Shown: positions 18,075 to 26,755 of the stretch, piece by piece | Position numbering within the stretch: position 1 is the stretch's first letter | Layout: every line of letters begins with the position of its first letter | DNA from: DASSUW01 sp963803335 | Lineage (GTDB): Bacteria; Actinomycetota; Thermoleophilia; Solirubrobacterales; Solirubrobacteraceae | Assembly (NCBI GenBank): GCA_963803335.1 | Contig: CAWDME010000018.1 | Location: forward strand, 71,399-135,398 | DNA length: 64,000 bases | Direction of reading: 5' to 3' | Made by a program: the position numbers and the translations under genes | The notes under the pieces: generated by a model | What the model saw: only the letters and a program-made list of their open reading frames with translations | Databases searched by the model: none | Told to the model about the DNA's origin: nothing

Positions 18075-19322
18075 TCAAGCGGCTTCGGTGAGCTCGCGCG
18101 GCGCGTGGGCGAGCACCTGGTCGCGCAGGTCGCGGACCTCGGGGTCGTCCGCGAGCTCGAGCGCGCGCTCACACGCCACGAGGCAGTCGGAGACGCGGTC
18201 GGTGCGTGCGAGCGCGTGCGCGTAGCGCGACCAGGCGCCCGGTGACTCGGGCGCGAGCACCGTCGCCTGCTCGCACGCGGTGACCTCCGCGCCGACGTCG
18301 CCCATCAGGTTCGCGACCAGCGCCAGGTCGAGCAGACCCTGCTCGGTGGGGGCGACCTCGCGCGCGCGCTCGAGCGCCTCGCGCGCGCCCGCGCGGTCGA
18401 ACGTGCGCAGGCGCAGGCGGCCGAGCCGCTCCCACGCCGACGCGTCACCCGGCGCCCGCTCGGTCTCCTTCACCGCGACCTCGACGGCCTGCGACAAAGA
18501 GCCCATGTCCTCGTAGATGCGGGCGGCGTAGCGGAACGGCGCCGGGCGGTCGCTCTCCTCGCGGATCCAGTCGCGCGCTGCGCGGGCGGCAGCGGAGAGG
18601 TCGCCGGCCTGCCAGAACGCCAGCGTCAGCAACCGCAGCACGGCGGTGTTGCGCGGGTCGGCGTCGCGCGCGTACACGAGCCGGCGCGCGGCGATCTTGA
18701 AGTCACCCTCGGCGAGCGCGTGCTTGGCGGCGGTCATGAACCGCTCGACACGCTCGGCGCCCGGGTCCGGTCTCGTGAAATCGACGAACTGCAGCGAGCC
18801 GGCCGGGACGGTGCGGACTCCCAGGTGAAAGCTCACGCGCGCCCACTGCTGGATGTCGTCGCCGTCGCCGGTGAAGTAGATGCCGTTCACACTGCCGACG
18901 CCCCACTCGGGATACGACAGGCAGCGGGCATAGCGGTGCACGACCGAGTGGTCGGGCACACGGGAGCCGAACGGGTCGTGCTTTTCGCGGTCGGCGTCGG
19001 CGGCGCACCGGCGCTGCTCCTCCTCGTACGCGCGCTGCCCCTCCTCGGCCCGCCGCTTGCGCGCCGCGGCCGCGCTGACCTTGACCGCGTTGCGCGTGAC
19101 CTTGCCGCCGCGCGAGTCCTCCGCCAGGTCCTCGAGCTGGTCGGCCGCCTCGTTGATCGCCTTCAGGTGGCGCTCGTGCTCGAGCTGCCGACCGGGCGGT
19201 GCGATGTCGGGATGCCAGACCTTCGCGAGCCGACGCCGCGCGAGCTGAACGTCGCGCTTGTTGAACGGCGGCTCGATCTCAAGGAGCAGGATCGCCTGCT
19301 CAATGTCCAGCACCTGTGCCAC
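18075..19322 (-). CDS. J-domain protein with C-terminal TPR repeats
   Basis: A 415-residue cytoplasmic protein. Residues 1-70 form a DnaJ-like domain with the diagnostic HPD (in KVWHPDIAPP), which stimulates the ATPase of DnaK-type chaperones. A basic linker (about 70-110) and a globular part with HRYARCLSYPEWGVG follow. The C-terminal half has five or six tetratricopeptide-like helices (PRNTAVLRLLTLAFWQAGD, APGDASAWERLGRLRLR). It is probably a co-chaperone that presents clients or a partner. The start is GTG. The upstream region contains the small ORFs described separately. Confidence 0.85.
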   Translation of the reverse strand: MAQVLDIEQAILLLEIEPPFNKRDVQLARRRLAKVWHPDIAPPGRQLEHERHLKAINEAADQLEDLAEDSRGGKVTRNAVKVSAAAARKRRAEEGQRAYEEEQRRCAADADREKHDPFGSRVPDHSVVHRYARCLSYPEWGVGSVNGIYFTGDGDDIQQWARVSFHLGVRTVPAGSLQFVDFTRPDPGAERVERFMTAAKHALAEGDFKIAARRLVYARDADPRNTAVLRLLTLAFWQAGDLSAAARAARDWIREESDRPAPFRYAARIYEDMGSLSQAVEVAVKETERAPGDASAWERLGRLRLRTFDRAGAREALERAREVAPTEQGLLDLALVANLMGDVGAEVTACEQATVLAPESPGAWSRYAHALARTDRVSDCLVACERALELADDPEVRDLRDQVLAHAPRELTEAA

Positions 19323-19329
19323 AGCAGGC

Positions 19330-19455
19330 CTACGGTAGCGGGGGCGAAGCCCGGCGGTGCCTCCCAGCCCCGCCGGGCCGCATTCCTGGCGTCATCCATT
19401 CGCTCAGTTGCATGTCCTCTCCCATCTTCCGTAGGGCAGCTTCAACTTGGTTCAT
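19330..19455 (-). CDS. possible 41-residue small ORF following MGWKI copy 1
   Basis: An ATG directly after the TAG of the first MGWKI ORF opens a 41-residue frame starting MNQVEAALRKMGEDMQLSEW and ending in TAG eight bases before the J-domain start. An alternative internal start (MQLSEWMTPG) has a GGGAGAGG ribosome-binding-like sequence. The tail is Arg/Pro-rich. No family is recognised. It might be a leader peptide coupled to the J-domain gene, or a chance ORF. Confidence 0.3.
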   Translation of the reverse strand: MNQVEAALRKMGEDMQLSEWMTPGMRPGGAGRHRRASPPLP

Positions 19456-19473
19456 CTAGATCTTCCAGCCCAT
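19456..19473 (-). CDS. five-codon ORF MGWKI, copy 1
   Basis: ATG GGC TGG AAG ATC TAG encodes Met-Gly-Trp-Lys-Ile. A strong ribosome-binding sequence AGGAGGG lies at 19480-19486, with seven bases between GGAGG and the ATG. It is followed immediately by another ATG. A second copy 100 bases upstream differs only at a synonymous Gly codon and in the stop codon. The peptide is not known to me. Confidence 0.45.
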   Translation of the reverse strand: MGWKI

Positions 19474-19557
19474 CAGAAGCCCTCCTCTCTTCCCGGGGTC
19501 ACGGGTGTTGGTTGCGTGTGTGCAGGGGCAGTCGAGAGGGATCGCGTGCGCGATCGC

Positions 19558-19575
19558 TCAGATCTTCCAACCCAT
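19558..19575 (-). CDS. five-codon ORF MGWKI, copy 2
   Basis: ATG GGT TGG AAG ATC TGA encodes the same pentapeptide Met-Gly-Trp-Lys-Ile. The ribosome-binding sequence AAAGGAGC lies at 19583-19590, eight bases from the ATG. Flanking sequence is unlike copy 1 apart from the ORF and the purine-rich site. This is what selection on a translated peptide would leave. Confidence 0.45.
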   Translation of the reverse strand: MGWKI

Positions 19576-19816
19576 TAGCGCAGCTCCTTTCGCGTCGATC
19601 CCCTGGGGCCGCCCGGTCCATGCCGGGGCGATCGACGTCCCAAGTGCCTCCCTGCGCGTTTTGTCGTTCCCTCTGGAGGACGGCGCCTCCGCACTCCATT
19701 GTGATGGGGTCTGGACCGGAAACCAAGCCTTTCGACCACATCAACATCCCCGGTTCGTAGTAGCCACGCGGGTTACTAGTTGCCGTAGGAACCTGACAGG
19801 CACTACCTTCCCCTTT
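19576..19816. other. non-coding leader region between the small ORFs and the HD-GYP gene
   Basis: No convincing gene is seen on either strand between the second MGWKI ORF and the HD-GYP start. The stretch is less GC-rich than its neighbours near 19690-19820. It must hold divergent promoters for the minus-strand small ORFs and the plus-strand HD-GYP gene. An inverted repeat at 19758-19778 is listed separately. Confidence 0.5.
19758..19778. promoter_or_regulatory. inverted repeat upstream of the HD-GYP gene
   Basis: TAGTAGCC, five bases and GGTTACTA form an 8-base inverted repeat with one mismatch, about 40 bases upstream of the HD-GYP start. It is in the right place for an operator or a promoter-proximal hairpin. 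Confidence 0.3.
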
Positions 19817-21334
19817 GTGATCGTCTGGCTAGCGGTGGTGCTATGGCTGGTGATCGTCGCCTGGTCGCTTGCGCTCATGCGCGCTGCGGGCTCTGCGGAC
19901 GGCAAGCGTCGGTCCCGGCCGGAACGTGCTGTGTTGCGCGATCCGCCGCCCCTGCGCCCGAGCCGGCGCCGCACCGCGGTGGCCGCGTTGGAGGCGGTGC
20001 TGCTCACCGGAAGCATCGCCGGGGCGATCCTGCTCTCCGACGCTGACCAATGGATTCCCCCGGAGCTCGTGGGCCTGCTCGCCGTGCTCGCGTGGGGCAG
20101 CGACTTCCTCACGCTCGAGACCAAGCGCGCGCGGATCTCCGGCTCGTTCCTCGGCCTGGTCCTGGCTATGGCATTGCTCGGCCCAGCCCCCGCCGTGGCC
20201 ATCGGGCTCGGTTGCGCAATCGTCGATGCACTCCACGCCCGCACGCGTGGCATCTCCCTCCTCGGCAACGCGGCTACGTACGCGTTCTTCCCACTCCTCG
20301 GCGGAATTGTCCTCGCCGAGGTCCATGACACGTCTTTCTCAGCGCAGGGCGGCTACGCGTTCTCCGTGTTCGTGGTCTTCTGCATCGCGAACGTCCTGAA
20401 CTTCACGATGGTCGCCGGGCACATCGTGCTGATGCGCGGCGGCTCGCTGCGAGAGATGTTCGGCCGCGTCTTCCTGCCGGTGGTGCCGTGGGAGCTGGCG
20501 ACCGGATCGATGACCGCGATGGCCGTCTACGGCTTCGAGAAGTACGGCAGCGGCGTCGTCGGCCTGTTCGTGCTGGCGCTCGGCGTCTGCCAGCTGCTGC
20601 TGCGCTCGCTCCTGCGCGGGCACGAGCACGGCGAGGAGGTACTCCGGCGCAAGGACCAGCTCGACGTCCGCCACGAGGGGATGGTGGGCCTGCTGCTCGA
20701 GACGCTGGCGCTGCGCGACCCGAGCGCAGCCCGGCACGCCGCAGCCGTGGCCCACTACTCGCGCCAGCTCGCCCGCGCGGCCGGGCTGAGCGAGCACGAG
20801 CAGGCGGTCGCCCACACGGCGGGGCTGCTCCACGACATCGGGAAGGAAGCACTGCCCGACCACATTCTGCTGGGTCGCAGCGAGCTGCACGCGGCCGAGC
20901 GCAGGCTGGTCGAACGGCATCCGGCCGACGGCGCGCGCCTGCTGCTCCGGGTCGAGGGGCTCGGCGAGGTCGCCCACGCGGTGCTCGCGCACCACGAGCG
21001 GATCGACGGTCACGGCTACCCGGACGGGCTGCTCGGCGAGGACATCCCGATCACCGCGCGCATCCTCGCGATCGCCGAGGTCTACGACGTGCTCACGGCG
21101 CCCGACTCGTACAAGATCCCGCTGAGCTCCGCCGAGGCCGAGGACGAGTTGCGTCGCGTGGCCGGCACCCAGCTCGACGGGCGGCTCGTATGGCTGTTCG
21201 TCACCCAGGTGCTGCGCGGCACCGTGGTCGACCATCCGGGGCGGATGGCCGACCTCGAGACCGAGCTGCAGGTCCAGCGCCGCATGCGCGGCATGCTCGA
21301 CCAGCCGCTCGTGCTCGGCCCGCCTGCGTCTTAG
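19817..21334 (+). CDS. membrane-bound HD-GYP domain phosphodiesterase
   Basis: Predicted cyclic-di-GMP phosphodiesterase or related phosphohydrolase, 505 residues. A first helix (VIVWLAVVLWLVIVAWSLAL) and a cluster of five or six more helices up to about residue 260 form a membrane sensor. The HD-GYP domain follows: LHDIGKEALPDHILL supplies the HD metal pair, and HHERIDGHGYPDGL the signature HHE-GYP motif. All key residues are present, so it should be active. The GTG at 19817 is the first start that leaves a sensible membrane N-terminus. Its 3' end overlaps the convergent oxidoreductase by four bases. Confidence 0.88.
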   Translation: MIVWLAVVLWLVIVAWSLALMRAAGSADGKRRSRPERAVLRDPPPLRPSRRRTAVAALEAVLLTGSIAGAILLSDADQWIPPELVGLLAVLAWGSDFLTLETKRARISGSFLGLVLAMALLGPAPAVAIGLGCAIVDALHARTRGISLLGNAATYAFFPLLGGIVLAEVHDTSFSAQGGYAFSVFVVFCIANVLNFTMVAGHIVLMRGGSLREMFGRVFLPVVPWELATGSMTAMAVYGFEKYGSGVVGLFVLALGVCQLLLRSLLRGHEHGEEVLRRKDQLDVRHEGMVGLLLETLALRDPSAARHAAAVAHYSRQLARAAGLSEHEQAVAHTAGLLHDIGKEALPDHILLGRSELHAAERRLVERHPADGARLLLRVEGLGEVAHAVLAHHERIDGHGYPDGLLGEDIPITARILAIAEVYDVLTAPDSYKIPLSSAEAEDELRRVAGTQLDGRLVWLFVTQVLRGTVVDHPGRMADLETELQVQRRMRGMLDQPLVLGPPAS

Positions 21335-22737
21335 CGCAGCTCCGACGGTTCGATGTTGTGGTTGAGGCGGAACACGTTCTCCGGGTCCCAGCGGTCCTTG
21401 ACCTCCACGAGCCGCGCGTAGCGCTCGGCGCCGTAGGCGGCGCGCACGCCCTCGCTGTCGCCGGCCTCGGCGATGAAGTTCGGGAAGCCGGCCGGCCGCG
21501 ACCAGGGTGACAGCGCGTCCGTGAACGCCCGCACCCAGCCGCGGTTGGTCATGTCGCGCTCGGGCTCGAGCCACTGCGCCAGCACCTGGATGCCCCAGTC
21601 GGCGTCGCGATGGCCGAGCGCCGTGTCCATCGCGCCGACGCGTGCGTAGGCGCCGCCCAGCGGATGCAGCAGCACGACCGACGCGGTCGACGGCGCGCTG
21701 TCGGCACTCGTCAGGATCGTGTCGACGGCGCCGTCGGTCAGCGTGTCGATGAAGCTGAACTTGTAGTAGCCGCGCAGCTTGATGGCGTCGCCGGGACCGT
21801 CGAGCATCGACTGCAGCGCCGCGTAGGGCATCGGCTGCACGGCGTCGACGACCGGGTCCAGCGCGCGCAGGGGGGCGATGTGCGCGGCACCGCGGTCAGG
21901 CGCGCCGGCGTAGAGCACCAGCACGCCGACCGCGGGCCTCCCCTGCAACTCGAGCGGGACCATCGGGAGCGGCGGGGCGCTTATCAGCACGAGCCCGCCG
22001 CCCAGCGAGTCGGGCGCGTCGACCATCAGGTCCCGGTAGGTCTCCATGACCTCGCGGGCACGCTCGCGCGGCCACAGCATCAGGCCGCCGAGCACGATCG
22101 GGCCGACCGGCCGCAGCGCGAACTCGAACTCGACGACGACGCCGAAGTTGCCGCCGCCGCCGCGCAGCGCCCAGAACAGGTCGGCGTTCTCGGTCTCCGA
22201 CGCGGTGACGATGGCGCCGTCGGCGGTAAGCACGCGCGCGGCGCGCAGGTTGTCGGCCGCGAGGCCCATCTTGCGCTCCAGCCAGCCGCTGCCCGAGCCG
22301 ATCGTGAAGCCGGCGACGCCGGTCGACGACACGCGCCCGCCGGTGACCGCGAGGCCGTGCGCCTGCGTGGCGGCGTCGAGCTCGCCCCACAGCACGCCCG
22401 GCTGGACCCACGCGATGCGCCGCGTCGGGTCGACGTGGATCGCCTTCAGCGGCGAGAGGTCGATGACGATTCCGCCCTCGGTCGTGGCGAACCCGGGCGC
22501 CGAGTGCGACCCGGCCCGCACCGCCACCTCGAGGTCCTCACGCCGCGCGTAGGCGAGCGCCGCGGCGACGTCCTGGACCGACTCGCAGCGCGCGATCAGC
22601 GCCGGCCGCTTGTTGATCATCTGGTTGTGGACGTGGCGCGCGATCTCGTAGCCGTCGTCGTCGGGGCCGATGAGGGTACCGTTGAAGCGCGGGATCGAGG
22701 GTGCGGCGCTGGGGAGCAGGAGCGACATGGCTCGCAT
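21331..22737 (-). CDS. FAD-binding oxidoreductase with berberine-bridge C-terminus
   Basis: Flavoprotein oxidase of the VAO/PCMH fold, 468 residues. The N-terminal FAD domain shows VRAGSHSAPGFATTEGG, whose histidine is the usual covalent FAD anchor, and TGVAGFTIGSGSGWL. The second anchor cysteine of bicovalent members is not evident in the GSGSGWLERKMGL stretch. The C-terminal BBE motif is YARLVEVKDRWDPENVF. Members oxidise sugars, lactones or alkaloid-like compounds with oxygen; the substrate is unknown. No signal peptide is seen. Confidence 0.87.
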   Translation of the reverse strand: MRAMSLLLPSAAPSIPRFNGTLIGPDDDGYEIARHVHNQMINKRPALIARCESVQDVAAALAYARREDLEVAVRAGSHSAPGFATTEGGIVIDLSPLKAIHVDPTRRIAWVQPGVLWGELDAATQAHGLAVTGGRVSSTGVAGFTIGSGSGWLERKMGLAADNLRAARVLTADGAIVTASETENADLFWALRGGGGNFGVVVEFEFALRPVGPIVLGGLMLWPRERAREVMETYRDLMVDAPDSLGGGLVLISAPPLPMVPLELQGRPAVGVLVLYAGAPDRGAAHIAPLRALDPVVDAVQPMPYAALQSMLDGPGDAIKLRGYYKFSFIDTLTDGAVDTILTSADSAPSTASVVLLHPLGGAYARVGAMDTALGHRDADWGIQVLAQWLEPERDMTNRGWVRAFTDALSPWSRPAGFPNFIAEAGDSEGVRAAYGAERYARLVEVKDRWDPENVFRLNHNIEPSELR

Positions 22738-22805
22738 GGTCGCCCGCGGCCCCGGTTGCTCGCATCGGGGGAGTCCCTAGTCCGGGTTCACTGCGCCTCG
22801 CATCC

Positions 22806-22844
22806 GTGCTGGATTGGGGTCGCATCGCGACCCTTTCCCAGCAC
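22806..22844. terminator. two-tier perfect hairpin between the C26 amidotransferase and the FAD oxidoreductase
   Basis: GTGCTGG (22806-22812) pairs with CCAGCAC (22838-22844). Inside it GGGTCGC (22817-22823) pairs with GCGACCC (22827-22833) around a three-base loop. The two 7-base stems are separated by a symmetric 4/4 internal loop. It lies downstream of the amidotransferase gene and about 70 bases upstream of the FAD oxidoreductase, so it may terminate the first or control the second. No T-tract follows. Confidence 0.5.
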
Positions 22845-22908
22845 AAACCGCCGATTTCGCGGCGCGGCCGATCCCACGCCGCCCTACCCAGCCGCAGTTC
22901 GCCGAGAT

Positions 22909-23646
22909 CTACGCGGCGCGCAGAGCGGGCGCCTCGCCGGCGGCAGCGGCGACCAGCGCCTCGAACAGCACCCGGTGGCGCGGCTCGTGCACCAGCCCCT
23001 CGGCGTGCCACTGGACGCCGAGCACGAGCCGACCGCCGGCGGCCTCGACCGCCTCGATCGTGCCGTCGGCGGCGCGGGCGACGGCGCGCAGGCCCCGACC
23101 CAGGACGTCGACCGCCTGGTGGTGGAAGGAGTTCACGCGCAGGGGCCGCATCCCCACGAGCGCGGCCAGCGCCGAGCCCTCCTCGACGTGCACGGTGTGT
23201 GTGGTCGCCGTGGCCGGCTCGGTCTGCCGGTGCGCGGGCACGTGCTGGTGCAGCGTGCCGCCGCGCGCGACGTTCAGCGCCTGCGCGCCGCGGCAGATGC
23301 CGAGGATCGGCACGCCGCGAGCGTCGGCGGCCCGCGCCAGCACGAGCTCGAAGGCGTCGAGGCCCGGCTCGGTGGGCCCGAGCTCGGCGTGGCGCTCGGT
23401 CGCGCCGTAGGCCTCCGGGTCGAGGTCCGGGCCGCCGGACAGGCAGATCCCGTCGAGCCGATCCAGGAACGCCTCCGCATCGCCGAGCGGCGGCAGCACG
23501 ACCGGCATGCCGCCGGCCGCCTCGATCGCCTTCAGGTAGGTCATGCCGAGCGCCATCTCCGCGTGCGGCGGCTCGCCGTGCCGGCGCAGCGTGCCGGCGC
23601 TGCTGGCCCGCAGCTCCGAGGTGGTGACGCCGATCAGCGGCCTCAT
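22909..23646 (-). CDS. puuD: gamma-glutamyl-gamma-aminobutyrate hydrolase family (peptidase C26)
   Basis: Class I glutamine-amidotransferase-like hydrolase of 245 residues. The nucleophile elbow GICRGAQALNV carries the catalytic cysteine; SFHHQAV and GVQWHAEG supply the histidine region. This pattern matches PuuD-type enzymes that release GABA from gamma-glutamyl-GABA in putrescine breakdown. No other Puu gene is nearby, so the symbol is tentative. I start at MRPLIGVTT (23646). It diverges from ettA across 101 bases. Confidence 0.82.
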   Translation of the reverse strand: MRPLIGVTTSELRASSAGTLRRHGEPPHAEMALGMTYLKAIEAAGGMPVVLPPLGDAEAFLDRLDGICLSGGPDLDPEAYGATERHAELGPTEPGLDAFELVLARAADARGVPILGICRGAQALNVARGGTLHQHVPAHRQTEPATATTHTVHVEEGSALAALVGMRPLRVNSFHHQAVDVLGRGLRAVARAADGTIEAVEAAGGRLVLGVQWHAEGLVHEPRHRVLFEALVAAAAGEAPALRAA

Positions 23647-23747
23647 GCCCTCTTTATCGCCCAAAGCAGGCGATTAACGGAATGGACACTTGGACAGGAT
23701 TCGGCCCTTGATGCCCCGACACGCGGGCGATCTATCCTCAACCGCCG

Positions 23748-25402
<1,655 letters not shown>

Positions 25403-25406
<4 letters not shown>

Positions 25407-26026
25407 GCGCGGCCACCGTCCGGCTCTTCACCGACCCCGCCTGCCCGCCCGACCCGTCGTGGCTGCGGCTGCGCTGGCAATACGGCGACCAGGTGACGTG
25501 GGAGCTGCGGATGATCGTGCTGCGCGAGCACCGCGGCGAGGGATGGCCGGAGGCGCCGGGCAGCGATGCGACGATCCACGCGTGCCGGGCCGTGGTCGCC
25601 GCCGGCCTGCGCTGGCCCAACCGCCAGGACGTGTTCCTGCGCCGGCTGCGCCTGCTGTCGGCGGCGGGCGAGCTGCTCGACGACAGCGACACGCTTGAGA
25701 TCGCCGCCGAGCAGGCCGGCCTGCCGGTCGCCGAGATCGCCGCCTACTGCGCGGAGCCCGAGGTCGAGGCCGCGCTACGCGCGCAGATGGGCAGCGGCGA
25801 GTGCGGCGCGGTGGAGATCGAAGGCGACCTCGGCGACCTCACGCCGCGACCCGCCGCGCAATCTCCCGCCGAGGTCCTCGCGTGGGCGGACACGCCGCTC
25901 ACCACCGGCGAGATCGCCGCGCTCTGCGACCGCGAGGTCGGCGATGACGAGCTCGCCGTCATGGCGCACGGCGCGCATGGGTATTGGACGCCCTCCCACC
26001 CACCCACCCACCCCGCGACGAGCTAG
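25403..26026 (+). CDS. DsbA-like thioredoxin-fold protein
   Basis: A 207-residue protein whose layout resembles DsbA/FrnE-type thioredoxin-fold proteins. An N-terminal beta strand runs into TDPACPPDPSWLRLRW, a long helical insert follows (AVVAAGLRWPNRQDVFLRRLR), and a later CGAVEIEGDL strand may form the second half. Only one cysteine occurs in the active-site region and there is no signal peptide, so it is probably cytoplasmic. The GTG start overlaps the ettA stop by four bases. Confidence 0.6.
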
Positions 26027-26616
26027 CCCTTGCGGTACGGGTCGACGTAGACGTCGTCGACCGTCCACTCGCTGCCGGCGCCGAGCGCCGTGAAGCGGAA
26101 CGCGACGTCCATCTCGACGGTGTTGGCGATGATCGGCAGCGGCGCTACCGGCGCCCAGTCGGCACCGTCGTCGGAGGTCACCATGCCGATGCGCAGCTGC
26201 TGCGGCTCGCCGGCGGCGTCGGTGTAGAGGACGTCGACGGCCAGGGTGCCGGACGGGCCGCCGTCGCTGCGGGCGAAGAAGCGCATCGTCGGGTCGTCGA
26301 GCGCGACGCAGATCGCCGGCGAGGTCGCCGACGCGCCGCCCTCGAGCCGCACGGCCGCCGGCGTGTCACCGCCGTGGACCCAGAACGGCTCGTTCTCGGC
26401 CACGATCTCGGCACCGTCGAGCGTCCAGCCGGCGCCGCCGGCGCTGAAGTCGCCGTCGGGCGCGAGGAAGTAGTCGGCGAGATCGCCCCACGCGCCGAAG
26501 GGCTGCTCGATGACGCGGCCGGCGCAGCGGGAGGCCTCGTCGGCCTGAGCGGCTGCGGCAACCACGAGCGGCAGCAGGAGGGCCACGGAGGCGACGAGCA
26601 GACGGCGGAGCGACAT
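26023..26616 (-). CDS. small secreted protein, unknown function
   Basis: A 197-residue exported protein. A clear signal peptide (RRLLVASVALLLPLVVAAAAQA) ends near residue 25. The mature part is beta-rich with two cysteines (SRCAGRV and PAICVAL) that could form a disulfide. The segments EQPFGAWGDLADYFLAPDG and EWTVDDVYVDPYRKG suggest a jelly-roll carbohydrate-binding-like fold. No catalytic motif is seen. It overlaps the convergent DsbA-like gene by four bases. Confidence 0.7.
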   Translation of the reverse strand: MSLRRLLVASVALLLPLVVAAAAQADEASRCAGRVIEQPFGAWGDLADYFLAPDGDFSAGGAGWTLDGAEIVAENEPFWVHGGDTPAAVRLEGGASATSPAICVALDDPTMRFFARSDGGPSGTLAVDVLYTDAAGEPQQLRIGMVTSDDGADWAPVAPLPIIANTVEMDVAFRFTALGAGSEWTVDDVYVDPYRKG

Positions 26617-26660
26617 CGGTACGTCCTTTCAAACCGGCAAGCAACAACCCGACGCGACCG

Positions 26661-26748
26661 CTATCGGCAGCCTCCGCGAGCGGGCCTGAGACGCGCGGTA
26701 AGGAATCGAACCTCCGTCCTCTCAAGATCTGGAGCGACGGGCCGATAG
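26661..26748. promoter_or_regulatory. possible structured leader upstream of the GGDEF gene
   Basis: CTATCGGC (26661-26668) is exactly complementary to GCCGATAG (26741-26748), closing an 88-base stretch that ends eight bases before the GGDEF start. Smaller inner hairpins can be drawn, one with a GAATCGAAC loop. It could be a leader structure or the divergent promoter of the secreted protein gene. It does not match the c-di-GMP riboswitch consensus I know. Confidence 0.3.
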
Positions 26749-26755
26749 AGGCCGT

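Noticed and set aside
19163..19399. 78-residue minus-strand frame over the J-domain start (MDDARNAARRGWEAPP)
   Set aside because: It overlaps the J-domain coding sequence in another frame and lacks motifs; the 41-residue frame there is at least flanked by plausible signals.
26690..26750. tRNA-like GGTTCGATTCC stretch upstream of the GGDEF gene
   Set aside because: A T-loop-like heptamer is present, but the T-stem pairs poorly and no acceptor, D-arm or anticodon arm can be drawn.
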